NCBI GenBank assembly: GCA_003255065.1
Contig: QAOA01003782.1
Coordinates: 234,626-298,625, forward strand
Origin: Cercis canadensis
Taxonomy: Eukaryota > Streptophyta > Magnoliopsida > Fabales > Fabaceae
Length of the DNA stretch: 64,000 nt
Reading direction: 5' to 3'
Position numbers and translations under genes: made by a program. Shown here piece after piece: positions 25,896-37,100 of the stretch (positions are counted from its first letter, which is position 1; each line of letters starts with the position of its first letter). The notes under the pieces are model-generated. The model was not told the DNA's origin. It saw only the letters and a program-made list of their open reading frames with translations, and ran no database searches.

Positions 25896-26904
25896 TTGGG
25901 TTTCACAGTATTTGAGAAAGAACTGTTTGCTGTGGGACATTGTTTCTGGCCCGGGACACTATTTCATTTCCTCCCTATATCTGAATCGGATATCTTTCTT
26001 GGGTTTAACTGTATTTGAGAAGGAACTTTTTGCTGTGGGACATTGTATCTGGCCCGGGACCCTATTTCGGTTCGTCCCTGTATCTGACTCGGATATTTTT
26101 CTTGGGTTTCACTGTATTTGAGAAGGAACTGTTTGCTGTGGGACATTGTATCTGGCCCGGGACCCTGTTTCGGTTCGTCCCTGTATCTGACTCGGATATT
26201 TTTCTTGGGTTTCACTGTATTTGGGAAGGGACTGTTTTCTGGTAGGTCATTGTATCTGGCCCGGGAACCTATTTTGGTTCGTCCCTGTATTTGACTCGGA
26301 TTTTTTTCTTGGGTTTCACTATATTTGGGAAGGGATTATTTTCTGGTGGGTCATTGTCTTTGTCCCGGGACCATGTTTCGGTTCGCCCCTGTATCTGACT
26401 CAGAATTTATTCTTGGGTTTCACTGTATTTGGGAAGGGACTATTTTCTGGTAGGTCATTGTTTCTAGCCCGGGAACCTGTTTCGGTTCGTCCCTGTATCT
26501 AACTCAGATATTTTTGTTGGGTTTCACTGTATTTGAGAAAGAACTGTTTGCTGTGGGACATTGTTTATGGCCCGGGACACTGTTTCGTTTCGTCCCTGTA
26601 TCTGACTCGGATATTTTTCTTGGGTTTCACTGTATTTGAGAAGTAACTGTTTCTTGTGGGACATTGTATCTGGCCCGGGACCCTATTTAGGTTCGTCCCT
26701 GTATCTAACTCACATATTTTTGTTGGGTTTCACAGTATTGGAGAAAGAACTGTTTGCTGTGGGACATTGTTTCTGGCCCGGGACACTATTTCATTTCCTC
26801 CCTATATCTGAATCAGATATCTTTCTTGGGTTTAACTGTATTTGAGAAGGAACTTTTTGTTGTGGGACATTGTATCTGGCCTGGGACCCTATTTCGGTTC
26901 GTCC

Positions 26905-26910
26905 CTGTAT
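26905..26910 (+). repeat. Internally deleted monomer (34 bp lost at CTGTAT)
   Basis: CGTCCCTGTAT is joined directly to TTGGGAGGGG. CTGTAT occurs both after the core and at the monomer start in intact copies, 34 bp apart; only one copy remains, and the CTGACTC/T-run segment is gone. Confidence 0.8.
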
Positions 26911-28609
26911 TTGGGAGGGGACTGTTTTCTGGTAGGTCATTGTTTCTGGCCCGGGACCCTGTGTCGGTTCGTCCCTATATCTAACTCAGATATTTTTCTT
27001 GGGTTTGACTATATTTGGGAAGGGACTATTTTCTGGTGGCTTATTGTATTTGCCCCGGGACCATGTTTCGGTACGTCCCTATATCTGACTCAGAAATTTT
27101 TCTTGGGTTTCACTGTATTTGGGAGCGGACTATTTTCTGGTAGGTCATTGTTTCTGGCCCGGGTCCCAATTTCGGTTCGTCCCTGTATCTGACTCGTATA
27201 TTTTTCTTGGGGTTCACTGTATTTGAGAAAGAAATGTTTTCTGTGGGACATTGTATCTGGCCCGGGACCTTGTTTCGGTTCGTCACTGTATCTGACTCGG
27301 ATTTTTTGCTTGGGTTTGACTATATTTGGGAAGGGATTGATTTCTGGTGGGTCTTTGTATTTGTCCCGGGACCATGTTTCGGTTCGTCCCTGTATCTGAC
27401 TCAGATATTTTTCTTGGGTTTTACTGTGTTTGTGAAGGGACTGTTTTCTAGTAGGACATTGTTTCTGGCCCGGGACCTTATTTCTGTTCGTCCCTATATC
27501 TAACCAGGATATTTTTCTTGGGTTTCACAGTATTTGAGAAGGAAATGTTTGCTGTGGGACGTTGTATCTGGCCCGGGACCTTGTTTCGGTTCATCACTTT
27601 ATCTGACTCGGATTTTTTTCTTGGGTTTGGCTATATGTGGGAAGGGATTATTTTCTGGTGGGTCATTGTATTTGTCCCGGGCCCATGTTTCGGTACGTCC
27701 CTGTATCTGATTCAGATATTTTTCTTGGGTTTCACTGTATTTGGGAGGAACTGTTTTCTGGTAGGTCATTGTTTCTGGTCCGGGACGCTGTTTCGGTTCG
27801 TCACTGTATCTGACTCGGATATTTTTCTTTGGTTTCACTGTATTTGAGAAGGAACTGTTTGCTGTGGGACATTGTATCTGGCCCGGGACCCTGTTTCGGT
27901 TCGTCCCTGTATCTGACTCGGATTTTTTTCTTGGGTTTCACTATATTTGGGAAGGGATTATTTTCTGGTGGGTCATTGTATTTGTCCCGGGACCATGTTT
28001 CGGTACGTCCCTTTATCTAACTCAGATATTTTTCTTGGGATTTACTGTATTTAGGAGGGGACTGTTTTCTGGTAGGTCATTGTATCTGGCCCGGGACCCT
28101 ATTTCGGTTCGTCCCTGTATCTGACTCGGATATCTTTCTTGGGTTTCACAGTATTTGAGAAAGAACTGTTTGCTGTGGGACATTGTTTCTGGCCCGGGAC
28201 ACTATTTCATTTCCTCCCTATATCTGAATCAGATATCTTTCTTGGGTTTAACTGTATTTGAGAAGAAACTTTTTGCTGTGGGACATTGTATCTGGCCCGG
28301 GACCCTATTTCGGTTCGTCCCTGTATCTGACTCGGATATCTTTCTTGGGTTTAACTGTATTTGAGAAGGAACTGTTTGCTGTGGGACATTGTATCTGGCC
28401 CGGGACCCTGTTTCGATTCGTCCTTGTATCTGACTCGGATTTTTTTCTTGGTTTTCACTATATTTGGGTAGGGATTATTTTCTGATGGGTCATTGTATTT
28501 GTCCCGGGACAATGTTTCGGTTCGTCCCTGTATCTGACTCAGATATTTTTCTTGGGTTTCACTGTATTTGGGAAGGGACTGTTTTCTGGTAGGTCATTGT
28601 TTATGGCCC

Positions 28610-29500
28610 GGGAACTTATTTCGGTTCGCCCCTGTATCTAACTCAGAAATTTTTGTTTGGTTTCACTGTATTTGAGAAAGAACTATTTGCTGTGGGACAT
28701 TATTTCTGGCCCGGTACACTGTTTCGTTTCGTCCCTGTATCTGACTCGGATATCTTTCTTGGGTTTAACAGTATTTGAGAACAAATTGTTTGCTGTGGGA
28801 CATTGTATCTGGCCCGGGACCCTATTTTGGATCGTCCCTATATCTCACTCGAATTTTTTTCTTGGGTTTCACTATATTTAGGAAGGGATTGATTTCTGGT
28901 GGGTCATTGTATTTGTCCGGGGACCATGTTTCGGTTCGTTCCTATATCTGACTCAGATACTTTTCTTGGGTTTCACTGTATTTGGGAAGGAACTGTTTTC
29001 TAGTAGGTCATTGTTTCTGGCCCGGGATACTATTTCGGTTCGTCTCTTTATCTAACACGGATATTTTTCTTGGGTTTCACTATATTTGGGAAGGGACTGT
29101 TTTCTGGTAGGTCATTGTTTCTGGCCCGGGACCCTGTTTCGGTTTGTCCCTGTATCCTGACTCGGATATTTTTCTTGGGTTTCACTGTATTTGAGAAGGA
29201 ACTGTTTGCTGTGGGACATTGTATCTGGCCCGGGACCCTGTTTCGGTTCGTCCCTGTATCTGACTCGGATTTTTTTCTTGGTTTTCACTATCTTTGGGTA
29301 GGGATTATTTTCTGATGGGTCATTGTATTTGTCCCGGGACCATGTTTCGGATCGTCCCTGTATCTGACTCAGATATTTTTCTTCGGTTTCACTGTATTTG
29401 GGAAGGGATTGTTTTCAAGTAGGTCATTGTTTCTAGCCCGGGACCCTGTTCCGGTTCGTCCCTGTATCTAACTCAGATATTTTTGTTGGGTTTCACTGTA
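28610..29500 (+). repeat. 0.9-kb block repeated at 1,970-bp offset, copy 1
   Basis: Corresponds to 30580-31470 at about 1,970 bp (19 monomers). Both begin with a type-A monomer preceded by TTTGTTTGGTTTC and carrying GGCCCGGTACACTG, and both end with the private variant CTGTTCCGGTTCG (CCGG at 29451 and 31420). Sequence just after the N, near 32975, has the same CTGTTCCGGTTCG mark. Confidence 0.72.
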
Positions 29501-30579
29501 TTTGAGAAAGAACTGTTTGCTGTGGGACATTGTTTCTGGCTCGGGACACTGTTTCGTTTCGTCCCTGTATCTGACTCAAATATCTTTCTTGGGTTTAACT
29601 GTATTTGAGAAGGAACTGTTTGCTGTGGGACATTGTATCTGGCCCGGGACCCTATTTCGGTTCGTCCCTGTATCTGACTCGGATTTTTTTCTTGGGTTTC
29701 ACTATATTTGGGAAGGGATTGATTTCTGGTGGGTCATTGTATTTGTCCCGGGACCATGTTTCGGTTCGTCCCTGTATCTGACTCAGATTTTTTTCTTGGG
29801 TTTCACTGTATTTGGGAAGGGACTGTTTTCTGGTAGGTTTGTGTTTCTAGCCCGGGACCCTGTTTCGGTTCGTCCCTGTATCTAACTCAGATATTTTTGT
29901 TGGGTTTCACTGTATTTGAGAAAGAACTGTTTGCTGTGGGACATTGTTTCTGGCCCGGGACACTGTTTCGTTTCGTCCCTGTATCTGACTCGGATATTTT
30001 TCTTGGGTTTCACTGTATTTGAGAAGTAACTGTTTGCTGTGGGACATTGTGTCTGGCCCGGGACCCTATTTCGGTTCGTCCCTGTATCTGACTCGAATTT
30101 TTTTCTTGGGTTTCCCTATATTTGGGAAGGGATTGATTTCTGGGGGCTCATTGTATTTGTCCGGGGACCGTGTTTCGGTTCGTCCCTGTATCTCACTCAG
30201 ATTTTTTTCTTGGGTTTCACTGTATTTGGGTAGGGACTGTTTTCTAGTAGGTCATTGTTTCTGGCCCGGACCCTATTTCGGTTTGTCGCTGTATCTAAAT
30301 GAGATATTTTTCTTGGGTTTCACTGTATTTTGGAAGGGACTGTTTTTTGGTAGGTCATTGTTTCTGGCCCGGGACCCTGTTTCGGTTCGTCCCTGTATCT
30401 GACTCGGATATTTTTTCTTGGGTTTCACTATATTTGGGAAGGGATGATTTTCTGGTTGGTCATTGTATTTGTCTCGGGACCATGTTTCGGTTCGTCCTTG
30501 TATCTGACTCAGATATTTTTCTTGGGTTTCACTATATTTGGGAAGGGACTTTTTTCTGGTAGGTCATTGTTTCTGGCCC

Positions 30580-31470
30580 GGGACCCTGTTTCGGTTCGTC
30601 CCTGTATCTAACTCAGAAATTTTTGTTTGGTTTCACTGTATTTGAGAAAGAACTGTTTGCTGTGGGACATTGTTTCTGGCCCGGTACACTATTTCGTTTC
30701 GTCCCTGTATCTGACTCGGATATCATTCTTGGGTTTAACTGTATTTGAGAAGGAACTGTTTGCTGTGGGACATTATATCTGGCCCAGGACCCTATTTCGG
30801 TTCGTCCCTATATCTTACTCAGATTTTTTTCTTGGGTTTCACTATATTAGGGAAGGGATTGATTTCTGGTGGGTCATTGTATTTGTCCAGGGACAATGTT
30901 TCGGTTCGTCACTGTATCTGACTCAGATATTTTTCTTGGGTTTCACTGGCTTTGGGAAGGGACTGTTTTCTAGTAGGACATTGTTTCTGGCCCGGGACCC
31001 TATTTCGGTTCGTCCCTGTATCTAACTCGGATATTTTTCTGTGGTTTCACTGTATTTGGGAAGGGACTGTTTTCTGGTAGGTCATTGTTTTTGGCCCGGG
31101 ACCCTGTTTCGGTTCGTCCCTGTATCTGACTCGGATATTTTTCTTGGGTTTCACTGTATTTGAAAAGGAACTGTTTGCTGTGGGACATTGTATCTGGCCC
31201 GGGACCCTGTTTCGGTTCGTCCCTGTATCTGACTTAGATTTTTTTCTTGGGTTTCACTATATTTGGGTAGGGATTATTTTCTGGTGGGTCATTGTATTTT
31301 ACCCGGGACCATGTTTCGGTTAGTCCCTGTATCTGACTCAGATATTTTTCTTGGGTTTCACTCTATTTGGGAAGGGATTGTTTTCTGGTAGGTCATTGTT
31401 TCTAGCCCGGGACACTGTTCCGGTTCGTCCCCGTATCTAACTCAGATATTTTTGTTGGGTTTCACTGTAT
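30580..31470 (+). repeat. 0.9-kb block repeated at 1,970-bp offset, copy 2
   Basis: Counterpart of 28610-29500. The two blocks differ at scattered positions, more than the 310-bp or 831-bp tandem copies do, so this duplication looks older. Confidence 0.7.
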
Positions 31471-32254
31471 TTGAGAAAGAACTGTTTGCTTTGGGACATT
31501 GTTTCTGGCCTGGGACACTGTTTCGTTTCGTCCCTATATCTGACTCGAATATCTTTCTTGGGTTTAACTGTATTTGAGAATGAACTGTTTGCTGTGGGAC
31601 ATTGTATCTGGCCCGGGACCCTATTTCGGTTCGTCCCTGTATCTTACTCATATTTTTTTCTTGGGTTTCACTATATTAGGGAAGGGATTTATTTCTGGTG
31701 GGTCATTGTATTTTTCCGGGGACCATGTTTCGGTTCGTCACTGTATATGACTCAGATATTTTTCTTGGGTTTCACTGTATTTGGGAAGGGATTGTTTTCT
31801 AGTAGGACATTGTTTCTGGCCCGGGACCCTATTTCGGTTCGTCCCTGTATCTAACTCGGATATTTTTCTTGGGTTTCACTGTATTGGGGAAGGGGCTGTT
31901 TTGTGGTAGGCCATTATTTCTAGCCCGGGACCCTGTTTCGGTTCGTCCCTGTATCTGACTCGGATATTTTTCTTGGGTTTCATTGTATTTTAGAAGGAAC
32001 TATATGCTGTGGGACATTGTATATGGCCCGGGACCCTGTTTCGGTTCGTCCCTGTATCTGACTTAGATTTTTTTCTTGGGTTTCACTATATTTGGGAAGG
32101 GATAATTTTCTGCTGGGTCATTGTATTTGTCCCGGGACCTTGTTTCAGTTCGTCCCTGTATTTTACTCAGATATTTTTCTTTGGTTTCACTGTATTTGGG
32201 AAGGGACTTTTTCTGGTAGGTCATTGTTTCTGGCCCGGGACCCTGTTTCGGATC

Positions 32255-32807
32255 TGATGAACACACTTTTTATACAATAGTTATTCCTCATACTTAGTCT
32301 TTTAAACCTCTTTTGGGCTGAATTGCATAGACTTAGACCTCATTTCATGACTTTGGATCCATTTATGCTTAATTGCAATTTCCAGCAATATTGGGCATTA
32401 TATGCTGTCTCTGTGTTTCAGGCATATCTTGATTTCTGAATGTCCAAAAATTCCGAGTCATACCTTGTTGGAAAGCTGAGAGAATTGTCTACAACTTTCT
32501 TTCAGGGCTCCAAAGCTAATTCGGACGTTCAGAAGGTCATATGCAGCCTGGAAGCCAGAGAAGACATGCTGTCGCAGGATCCTGACCTACATGCCGTATT
32601 TGAGTCATAACATGAGTTGTGAATGTCATATGGACCTGAAACTGGTACCATTGGAAAGCTAATAGACAGAGATTCAATTGATATGAAGACCGGTTCACCA
32701 TATTTTATGTGGAAGATGGTCTTATTTTCTGTGCAAGTTAGCGGACGGTTCCAGACACCTTCTGCCACTTAAATGGGCCTAACTTCCTCATGACAAGTCC
32801 AAATGGG
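32255..32807 (+). mobile_element. Partial LTR-retrotransposon-like fragment (probably Ty3/gypsy LTR)
   Basis: This is the only non-satellite sequence in the window. It starts with TGATGAACACAC, a TG start of the kind found at LTR 5' ends, immediately after satellite sequence ending in GGATC. CGGATC is also a satellite variant (seen near 1024 and 29349), so the boundary is best placed at 32254/32255. The composition is unlike the satellite: no CCCGGG, A and T balanced, and two exact copies of TTGGAAAGCT at 32468 and 32651. From memory, short phrases such as 'attggaaagct' and 'gagtcataac' occur in LTRs of plant Ty3/gypsy elements of the Tekay/Del group; that assignment is recall, not a search result. 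No polypurine tract, primer-binding site, gag or pol is visible and no CA end precedes the N, so it is a 5' part of an LTR or a truncated solo LTR. Strand follows the TG start and is uncertain. A 79-codon minus-strand open frame inside it has no recognisable domain. Confidence 0.6.
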
Positions 32808-32808
32808 N
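32808..32808. other. Ambiguous base N at the LTR/satellite junction
   Basis: A single N lies exactly where the LTR-like sequence stops and satellite resumes. The satellite on its left stops in the middle of a type-D monomer, whereas on its right it resumes at a B/C boundary. The repeat phase is therefore not continuous across the insert. This is most simply a sequence join or unresolved gap rather than a single unread base. Confidence 0.8.
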
Positions 32809-33743
32809 TCACTATATTTGGGTAGGGATTATTTTCTGATGGGTCATTGTATTTATCCCGGGACCATGTTTCGGTTCGTCCCTGTATCTGACTCAGATAT
32901 TTTTCTTGGGTTTCACTGTATTTGGGAAGGGATTGTTTTCTGGTAGGTCATTGTTTCTAGCCCGGGACCCTGTTCCGGTTCGTCCCTGTATCTAACTCAG
33001 ATATTTTTGTTGGGTTTCACTGTATTTGAGAAAGAACTGTTTGCTGTGGGACATTGTTTCTGGCCCGGGACACTGTTTCGTTTCGTCCCTGTATCTGACT
33101 CGAATATCTTTCTTGGGTTTAACTGTATTTGAGAAGGAACTGTTTGTTGTGGGACATTGTATCTGGCCCGGGACCCAATTTCGGTTTGTCCCTGTATCTG
33201 ACTCGGATATCTTTTTTGGGTTTAACTGTATTTGAGAAGGAACTGTTTGCTGTGGGACATTGTATCTGGCCCGGGACCCTGTTTCGGTTCGTCCCTGTAT
33301 CTGACTCGGATTTTTTTCTTGGGTTTCACTATATTTGGGAAGGGATTATTTTCTGGTGGGTCATTGTATTTGTCCCGGGACCATGTTTCGGTTCGTCCCT
33401 GTATCTGACTCAGATATTTTTCTTGGGTTTCACTGTATTTGGGAAGGGAATTTTTTCTAGTAGGTCATTGTTTCTAGCCCGGGACCCTATTTCGGTTCGT
33501 CCCTGTATCTAACTCGAATATTTTTCTTGGGTTTCACTGTATTTGGGAAGGGACTGTTTTCTGGAAGGTCATTGTTTCTAGTCTGGGACCCTATTTCGGT
33601 TCGTCCCTGTATGTAACTCGGATACTTTTCTGGGGTTTCACTATATTTGGGAAGGGACTGTTTTCTGGTAGGTCATTTTTTCTGGCCCGGGACCCTGTTT
33701 CGGTTCGTCCTTGTATCTAAATCAGATATTTTGGTTGGGTTAC

Positions 33744-33846
33744 ACTGTATTTGAGAAAGAACTGTTTGCTGTGGGACATTGTTTCTGGCCCGGGACACTG
33801 TTTCGTTTCGTCCCTGTATCTGACTCGGATATCTTTCTTGGGTTTA
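33744..33846 (+). repeat. Monomer type A, exemplar (103 bp)
   Basis: Type A begins ACTGTATTTGAGAAAGAACTG. It is recognised by CATTGTTTCTGG, by ACACTGTTTCGTTTCG (the second G of the usual TTTCGG replaced by T), and by GATATC after CTCG. It ends in GGGTTTAACTG instead of GGGTTTCACTG. Because A is distinctive and occurs once per higher-order unit, it is the best phase marker in the array. It differs from the following type B at about ten of 103 positions by hand comparison. Confidence 0.9.
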
Positions 33847-33949
33847 ACTGTATTTGAGAAGGAACTGTTTGCTGTGGGACATTGTATCTGGCCCGGGACC
33901 CTATTTCGGTTCGTCCCTGTATCTGACTCGGATTTTTTTCTTGGGTTTC
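33847..33949 (+). repeat. Monomer type B, exemplar (103 bp)
   Basis: Type B begins ACTGTATTTGAGAAGGAACTG. It carries CATTGTATCTGG, GGGACCCTATTTCGG or GGGACCCTGTTTCGG, and a run of seven T after CTCGGA. It normally precedes a monomer starting ACTATATTTGGG. A 38-62 kb variant has GCTTTGGGAC in place of GCTGTGGGAC. Confidence 0.9.
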
Positions 33950-34053
33950 ACTATATTTGGGAAGGGATTGATTTCTGGTGGGTCATTGTATTTGTCCCAG
34001 GACCATGTTTCGGTTTGTCCCTGTATTTGACTCAGATATTTTTCTTGGATTTC
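33950..34053 (+). repeat. Monomer type C, exemplar (104 bp)
   Basis: Type C begins ACTATATTTGGGAAGGGATT. It has GGTGGGTCATTGTATTTG and the ten-base perfect palindrome GTCCCGGGAC in most copies (this exemplar reads GTCCCAGGAC, a CpG-type change), followed by CATGTTTCGG. In the left arm and in the 38-62 kb subfamily it often carries GGTACGTC instead of GGTTCGTC. The stretch just before CTGGTGGG is where the T runs expand. Confidence 0.9.
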
Positions 34054-34157
34054 ACTATATTTGGGAAGGGACTGTTTTCTAGTAGGTCATTGTTTCTGGC
34101 CAAGGACCCTATTTCGGTTCGTCCCTGTATCTAACTCATAATTTTTTGTCGGGTTTC
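34054..34157 (+). repeat. Monomer type D, exemplar (104 bp)
   Basis: Type D begins ACTGTATTTGGGAAGGGACTG or, as here, ACTATATTTGGG. It has TTTTCTAGTAGGTCATTG or TTTTCTGGTAGGTCATTG. The core usually ends CTAACTC rather than CTGACTC, which puts a TAA in one frame and ends most plus-strand open frames in the array. D is also the monomer most often duplicated within units (D-D-D). Confidence 0.9.
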
Positions 34158-37100
34158 ACTGTATTTGAGAAATAACTGTTTGCTGTGGGACATTGTTTTT
34201 GGCCCGGGACACTGTTTCGTTTCGTCCCTGTATCTGACTCTGATATCATTCTTGGGTTTAACTGTATGTGAGAATGAACTGTTTGCTGTGGTACTTTGTA
34301 TCTGGCCCGGGACCCTATTTCGGTTCGTCCATGTATCTGACTCGGATTTTTTTCTTGGGTTTCACTATATTTGGGAAGGGATTGATTTCTGGTGGGTCAT
34401 TGTATTTGTCCCGGGACCATGTTTCGGTTCGTCCCTGTATCTGACTCAGATATTTTTCTTGGGTTTCACTGTATTTGGGAATGGACTTTTTTCTAGTAGG
34501 TCATTGCTTCTAGCCCGGGACCCTATTTCGGTTCGTCCCTGTATCTAACTCGAATATTTTTCTTGGGTTTCACTGTATTTGGGAAGGGACTGTTTTCTGG
34601 AAGGTCATTGTTTCTAGCCCGGGACCTTATTTCGGTTCGTCCCTGAATGTAACTCGGATATTATTCTGGGGTTTCACTATATTTGGGAAGGGACTGTTTT
34701 CTGGTAGGTCATTTTTTCTGGCCCGGGACCCTGTTTCGGTTCGTCCTTGTATCTAACTCAGATATTTTGGTTGGGTTACACTGTATTTGAGAAAGAACTG
34801 TTTGCTGTGGGACATTGTTTCTGGCCCGGGACACTGTTTCGTTTCGTCCCTGTTTCTGACTCGGATATCTTTCTCGGTTTTAACTGTATTTGAGAAGGAA
34901 CTGTTTGTTGTGAGATAATGTATCTGGCCCGGGACCCTATTTCGGTTCGTCCCTGTATCTGACTCGGATTTTTTTCTTGGGTTTCATTATATTTGGGAAG
35001 GGATTGATTTCTGGTGGGTCATTGTATTTGTCCCGGGACCATGTTTCGGTTTGTCCCTGTATCTGACTCAGATATTTCTCTTGGGTTTCACTGTATTTGG
35101 GAAGGGACTGTTTTCTAGTAGGTCATTGTTTCGGGCCCAGGACCCTATTTCGGTTCGTCCCTGTATCTAACTCAGAATTTTTTGTCGGGTTTCACTGTAT
35201 TTGAGAAAGAACTGTTTGCTGTGGGACATTGTTTTTGGCCCGGGACACTGTTTCGTTTCGTCCCTGTATCTGACTCTGATATCTTTCTTGGGTTTAACTG
35301 TATGTGAGAATGAACTGTTTGCTGTGGTACATTGTATCTGGCCCGGGACCCTATTTCGGTTCGTCCCTGTATCTGACTCGGATTTTTTTCTTGGGTTTCA
35401 CTATATTTTGGAAGGGATTGATTTCTGGTGGGTCATTGTATTTGTCCCGGGACTTTTTTTCGGTTCGTCCCTGTATCTGACTCAGATATTTTTCTTGGGT
35501 TTCACTATATTTGAGAAGGAACTGTTTGCTTTGGGACATTGTATTTGGCCTGGGACCCTGTTTCGGTTCGTCCCTGTATCTGACTCGGATTTTTTTCTTG
35601 GGTTTCACTATATTTGGGAAGGGATTGATTTCTGGTGGGTCATTGTATTTGTCCCGGGACCATGTTTCAGTTTGTCCCTGTATCTGACTCAGATATTTTT
35701 CTTAGGTTTCACTGTATTTGGGAAGGGACTGTTTTCTAGTAGGTCATTGTTTCTGGCCCAGGACCCTATTTCGGTTCGTCCCTGTATCTAACTCAGAATT
35801 TTTTGTCGAGTTTCACTGTATTTGAGAAAGAACTGTTTGCTGTGAGACATTGTTTTTGGCCCGGGACACTGTTTCGTTTCGTCCCTGTATCTGACTCTGA
35901 TATCTTTCATGGGTTTAACTGTATGTGAGAATGAACTGTTTGCTGTGGTACATTGTATCTGGCCCGGGACCCTATTTCGGTTCGTCCCTGTATCTGACTC
36001 GGATTTTTTTCTTGGGTTTCACTATATTTTGGAAGGGATTGATTTCTGGTGGGTCATTGTATTTGTCCCGGGACCATGTTTCGGTTCGTCCCTGTATCTG
36101 ACTCAGATATTTTTCTTGCGTTTCACTGTATTTGGGAAGGGACTTTTTTCTAGTAGGTCATTGTTTCTAGCCCGGGACCCTATTTCGGTTCGTCCCTGTA
36201 TCTAACTCGGATATTTTTCTTGGGTTTCACTGTATTTGGGAAGGGACTGTTTTCTGGAAGGTCATTGTTTCTAGCCCGGGACCCTATTTCGGTTCGTCCC
36301 TGTATCTAACTCGGATATTTTTTCTGGGGTTTCACTATATTTGGGAAGGGACTGTTTTCTGGTAGGTCATTTTTTCTGGACTGGGACCCTGTTTCGGTTC
36401 GTCCTTGTATCTAACTCAGATATTTTTGTTGGGTTACACTGTATTTGAGAAAGAACTGTTTGCTGTGGGACATTGTTTCTGGCCCGGGACAATGTTTCGT
36501 TTCGTCCCTGTTTCTGACTCTGATATCTTTCTCGGTTTTAACTGTATTTGAGAAGGAACTGTTTGTTGTGGGACAATGTATCTGGCCTGGGACCCTCTTT
36601 CGGTTCGTCCCTGTATCTGACTCGGATTTTTTTCTTGGGTTTCACTATATTTGGGAAGGGATTGATTTCTGGTGGGTCATTGTATTTGTCCCGGGACCAT
36701 GTTTCGGTTTGTCCCTGTATCTGACTCAGATATTTTTCTGGGGTTTCACTATATTTGGGAAGGGACTGTTTTCTGGTAGGTCATTTTTTCTGGCCCGGGA
36801 CCCTGTTTCGGTTCGTCCTTGTATCTAACTCAGATATTTTTGTTGGGTTACACTGTATTTGAGAAAGAACTGTTTGCTGTGGGACATTGTTTCTGGCCCG
36901 GGACACTGTTTCGTTTCGTCCCTGTATCTGACTCGTATATCTTTCTTGGGTTTAACTGTATTTGAGAAGGAACTGTTTGCTGTGGGACATTGTATCTGGC
37001 CCGGGACCCTATTTCGGTTCGTCCCTATATCTGACTCGGATTTTTTTCTTGGGTTTCACTATATTTGGGAAGGGATTGATTTCTGGTGGGTCATTGTATT

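Larger units (their letters stand above)
1..32254 (+). repeat. Satellite array, left arm (103/104-bp monomer)
   Basis: Head-to-tail tandem copies of a 103-104 bp monomer fill this whole interval with no unrelated sequence longer than a few bases. Each monomer can be followed through the same landmarks in order: ACTGTATTTG, a GAA-rich or GGGAAGGG stretch, CATTGT, CCCGGGAC, TTTCGGTTCGTCCCTGTAT, CTGACTCGGAT, a T run and CTTGGGTTTCAC. All copies are in the same orientation. A type-B monomer counted by hand has 40 T, 26 G, 21 C and 16 A, so this strand is strongly T-rich relative to A while GC stays near 46 percent. From 1 to about 13.5 kb a subfamily with GAAATG, GTCACTG, TTTGACT and GGTACGTCCC is common; after that the array becomes a mosaic and then the regular A-B-C-D pattern. 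Centromeric or other heterochromatic origin is inferred, not shown. The array continues past the left edge of the window. Confidence 0.97.
28148..32254 (+). repeat. Higher-order repeat zone left of the LTR fragment
   Basis: Type A monomers start at 28148, 28665, 29495, 29909, 30635 and 31464. The spacings are 517, 830, 414, 726 and 829 bp, equal to 5, 8, 4, 7 and 8 monomers. The 414-bp unit is A-B-C-D; longer units carry extra B-, C- or D-type monomers. The interval from 31464 to the LTR fragment at 32255 is an incomplete unit of 791 bp. Confidence 0.85.

Noticed and set aside
32529-32768. 79-codon minus-strand open frame within the LTR-like fragment
   Set aside because: No recognisable gag, pol or other domain, short, and placed inside what looks like an LTR, where coding sequence is not expected.
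32255-32807. A complete solo LTR with target-site duplication
   Set aside because: No 3' LTR end and no second GGATC precede the N, and satellite resumes in a different phase, so completeness cannot be claimed.
33744-34157. A CENP-B box in the monomer
   Set aside because: The spacing of TTCG and CGGG needed for the mammalian CENP-B box is not met on either strand. CCCGGG and TTTCGG are present but at the wrong distance and order.
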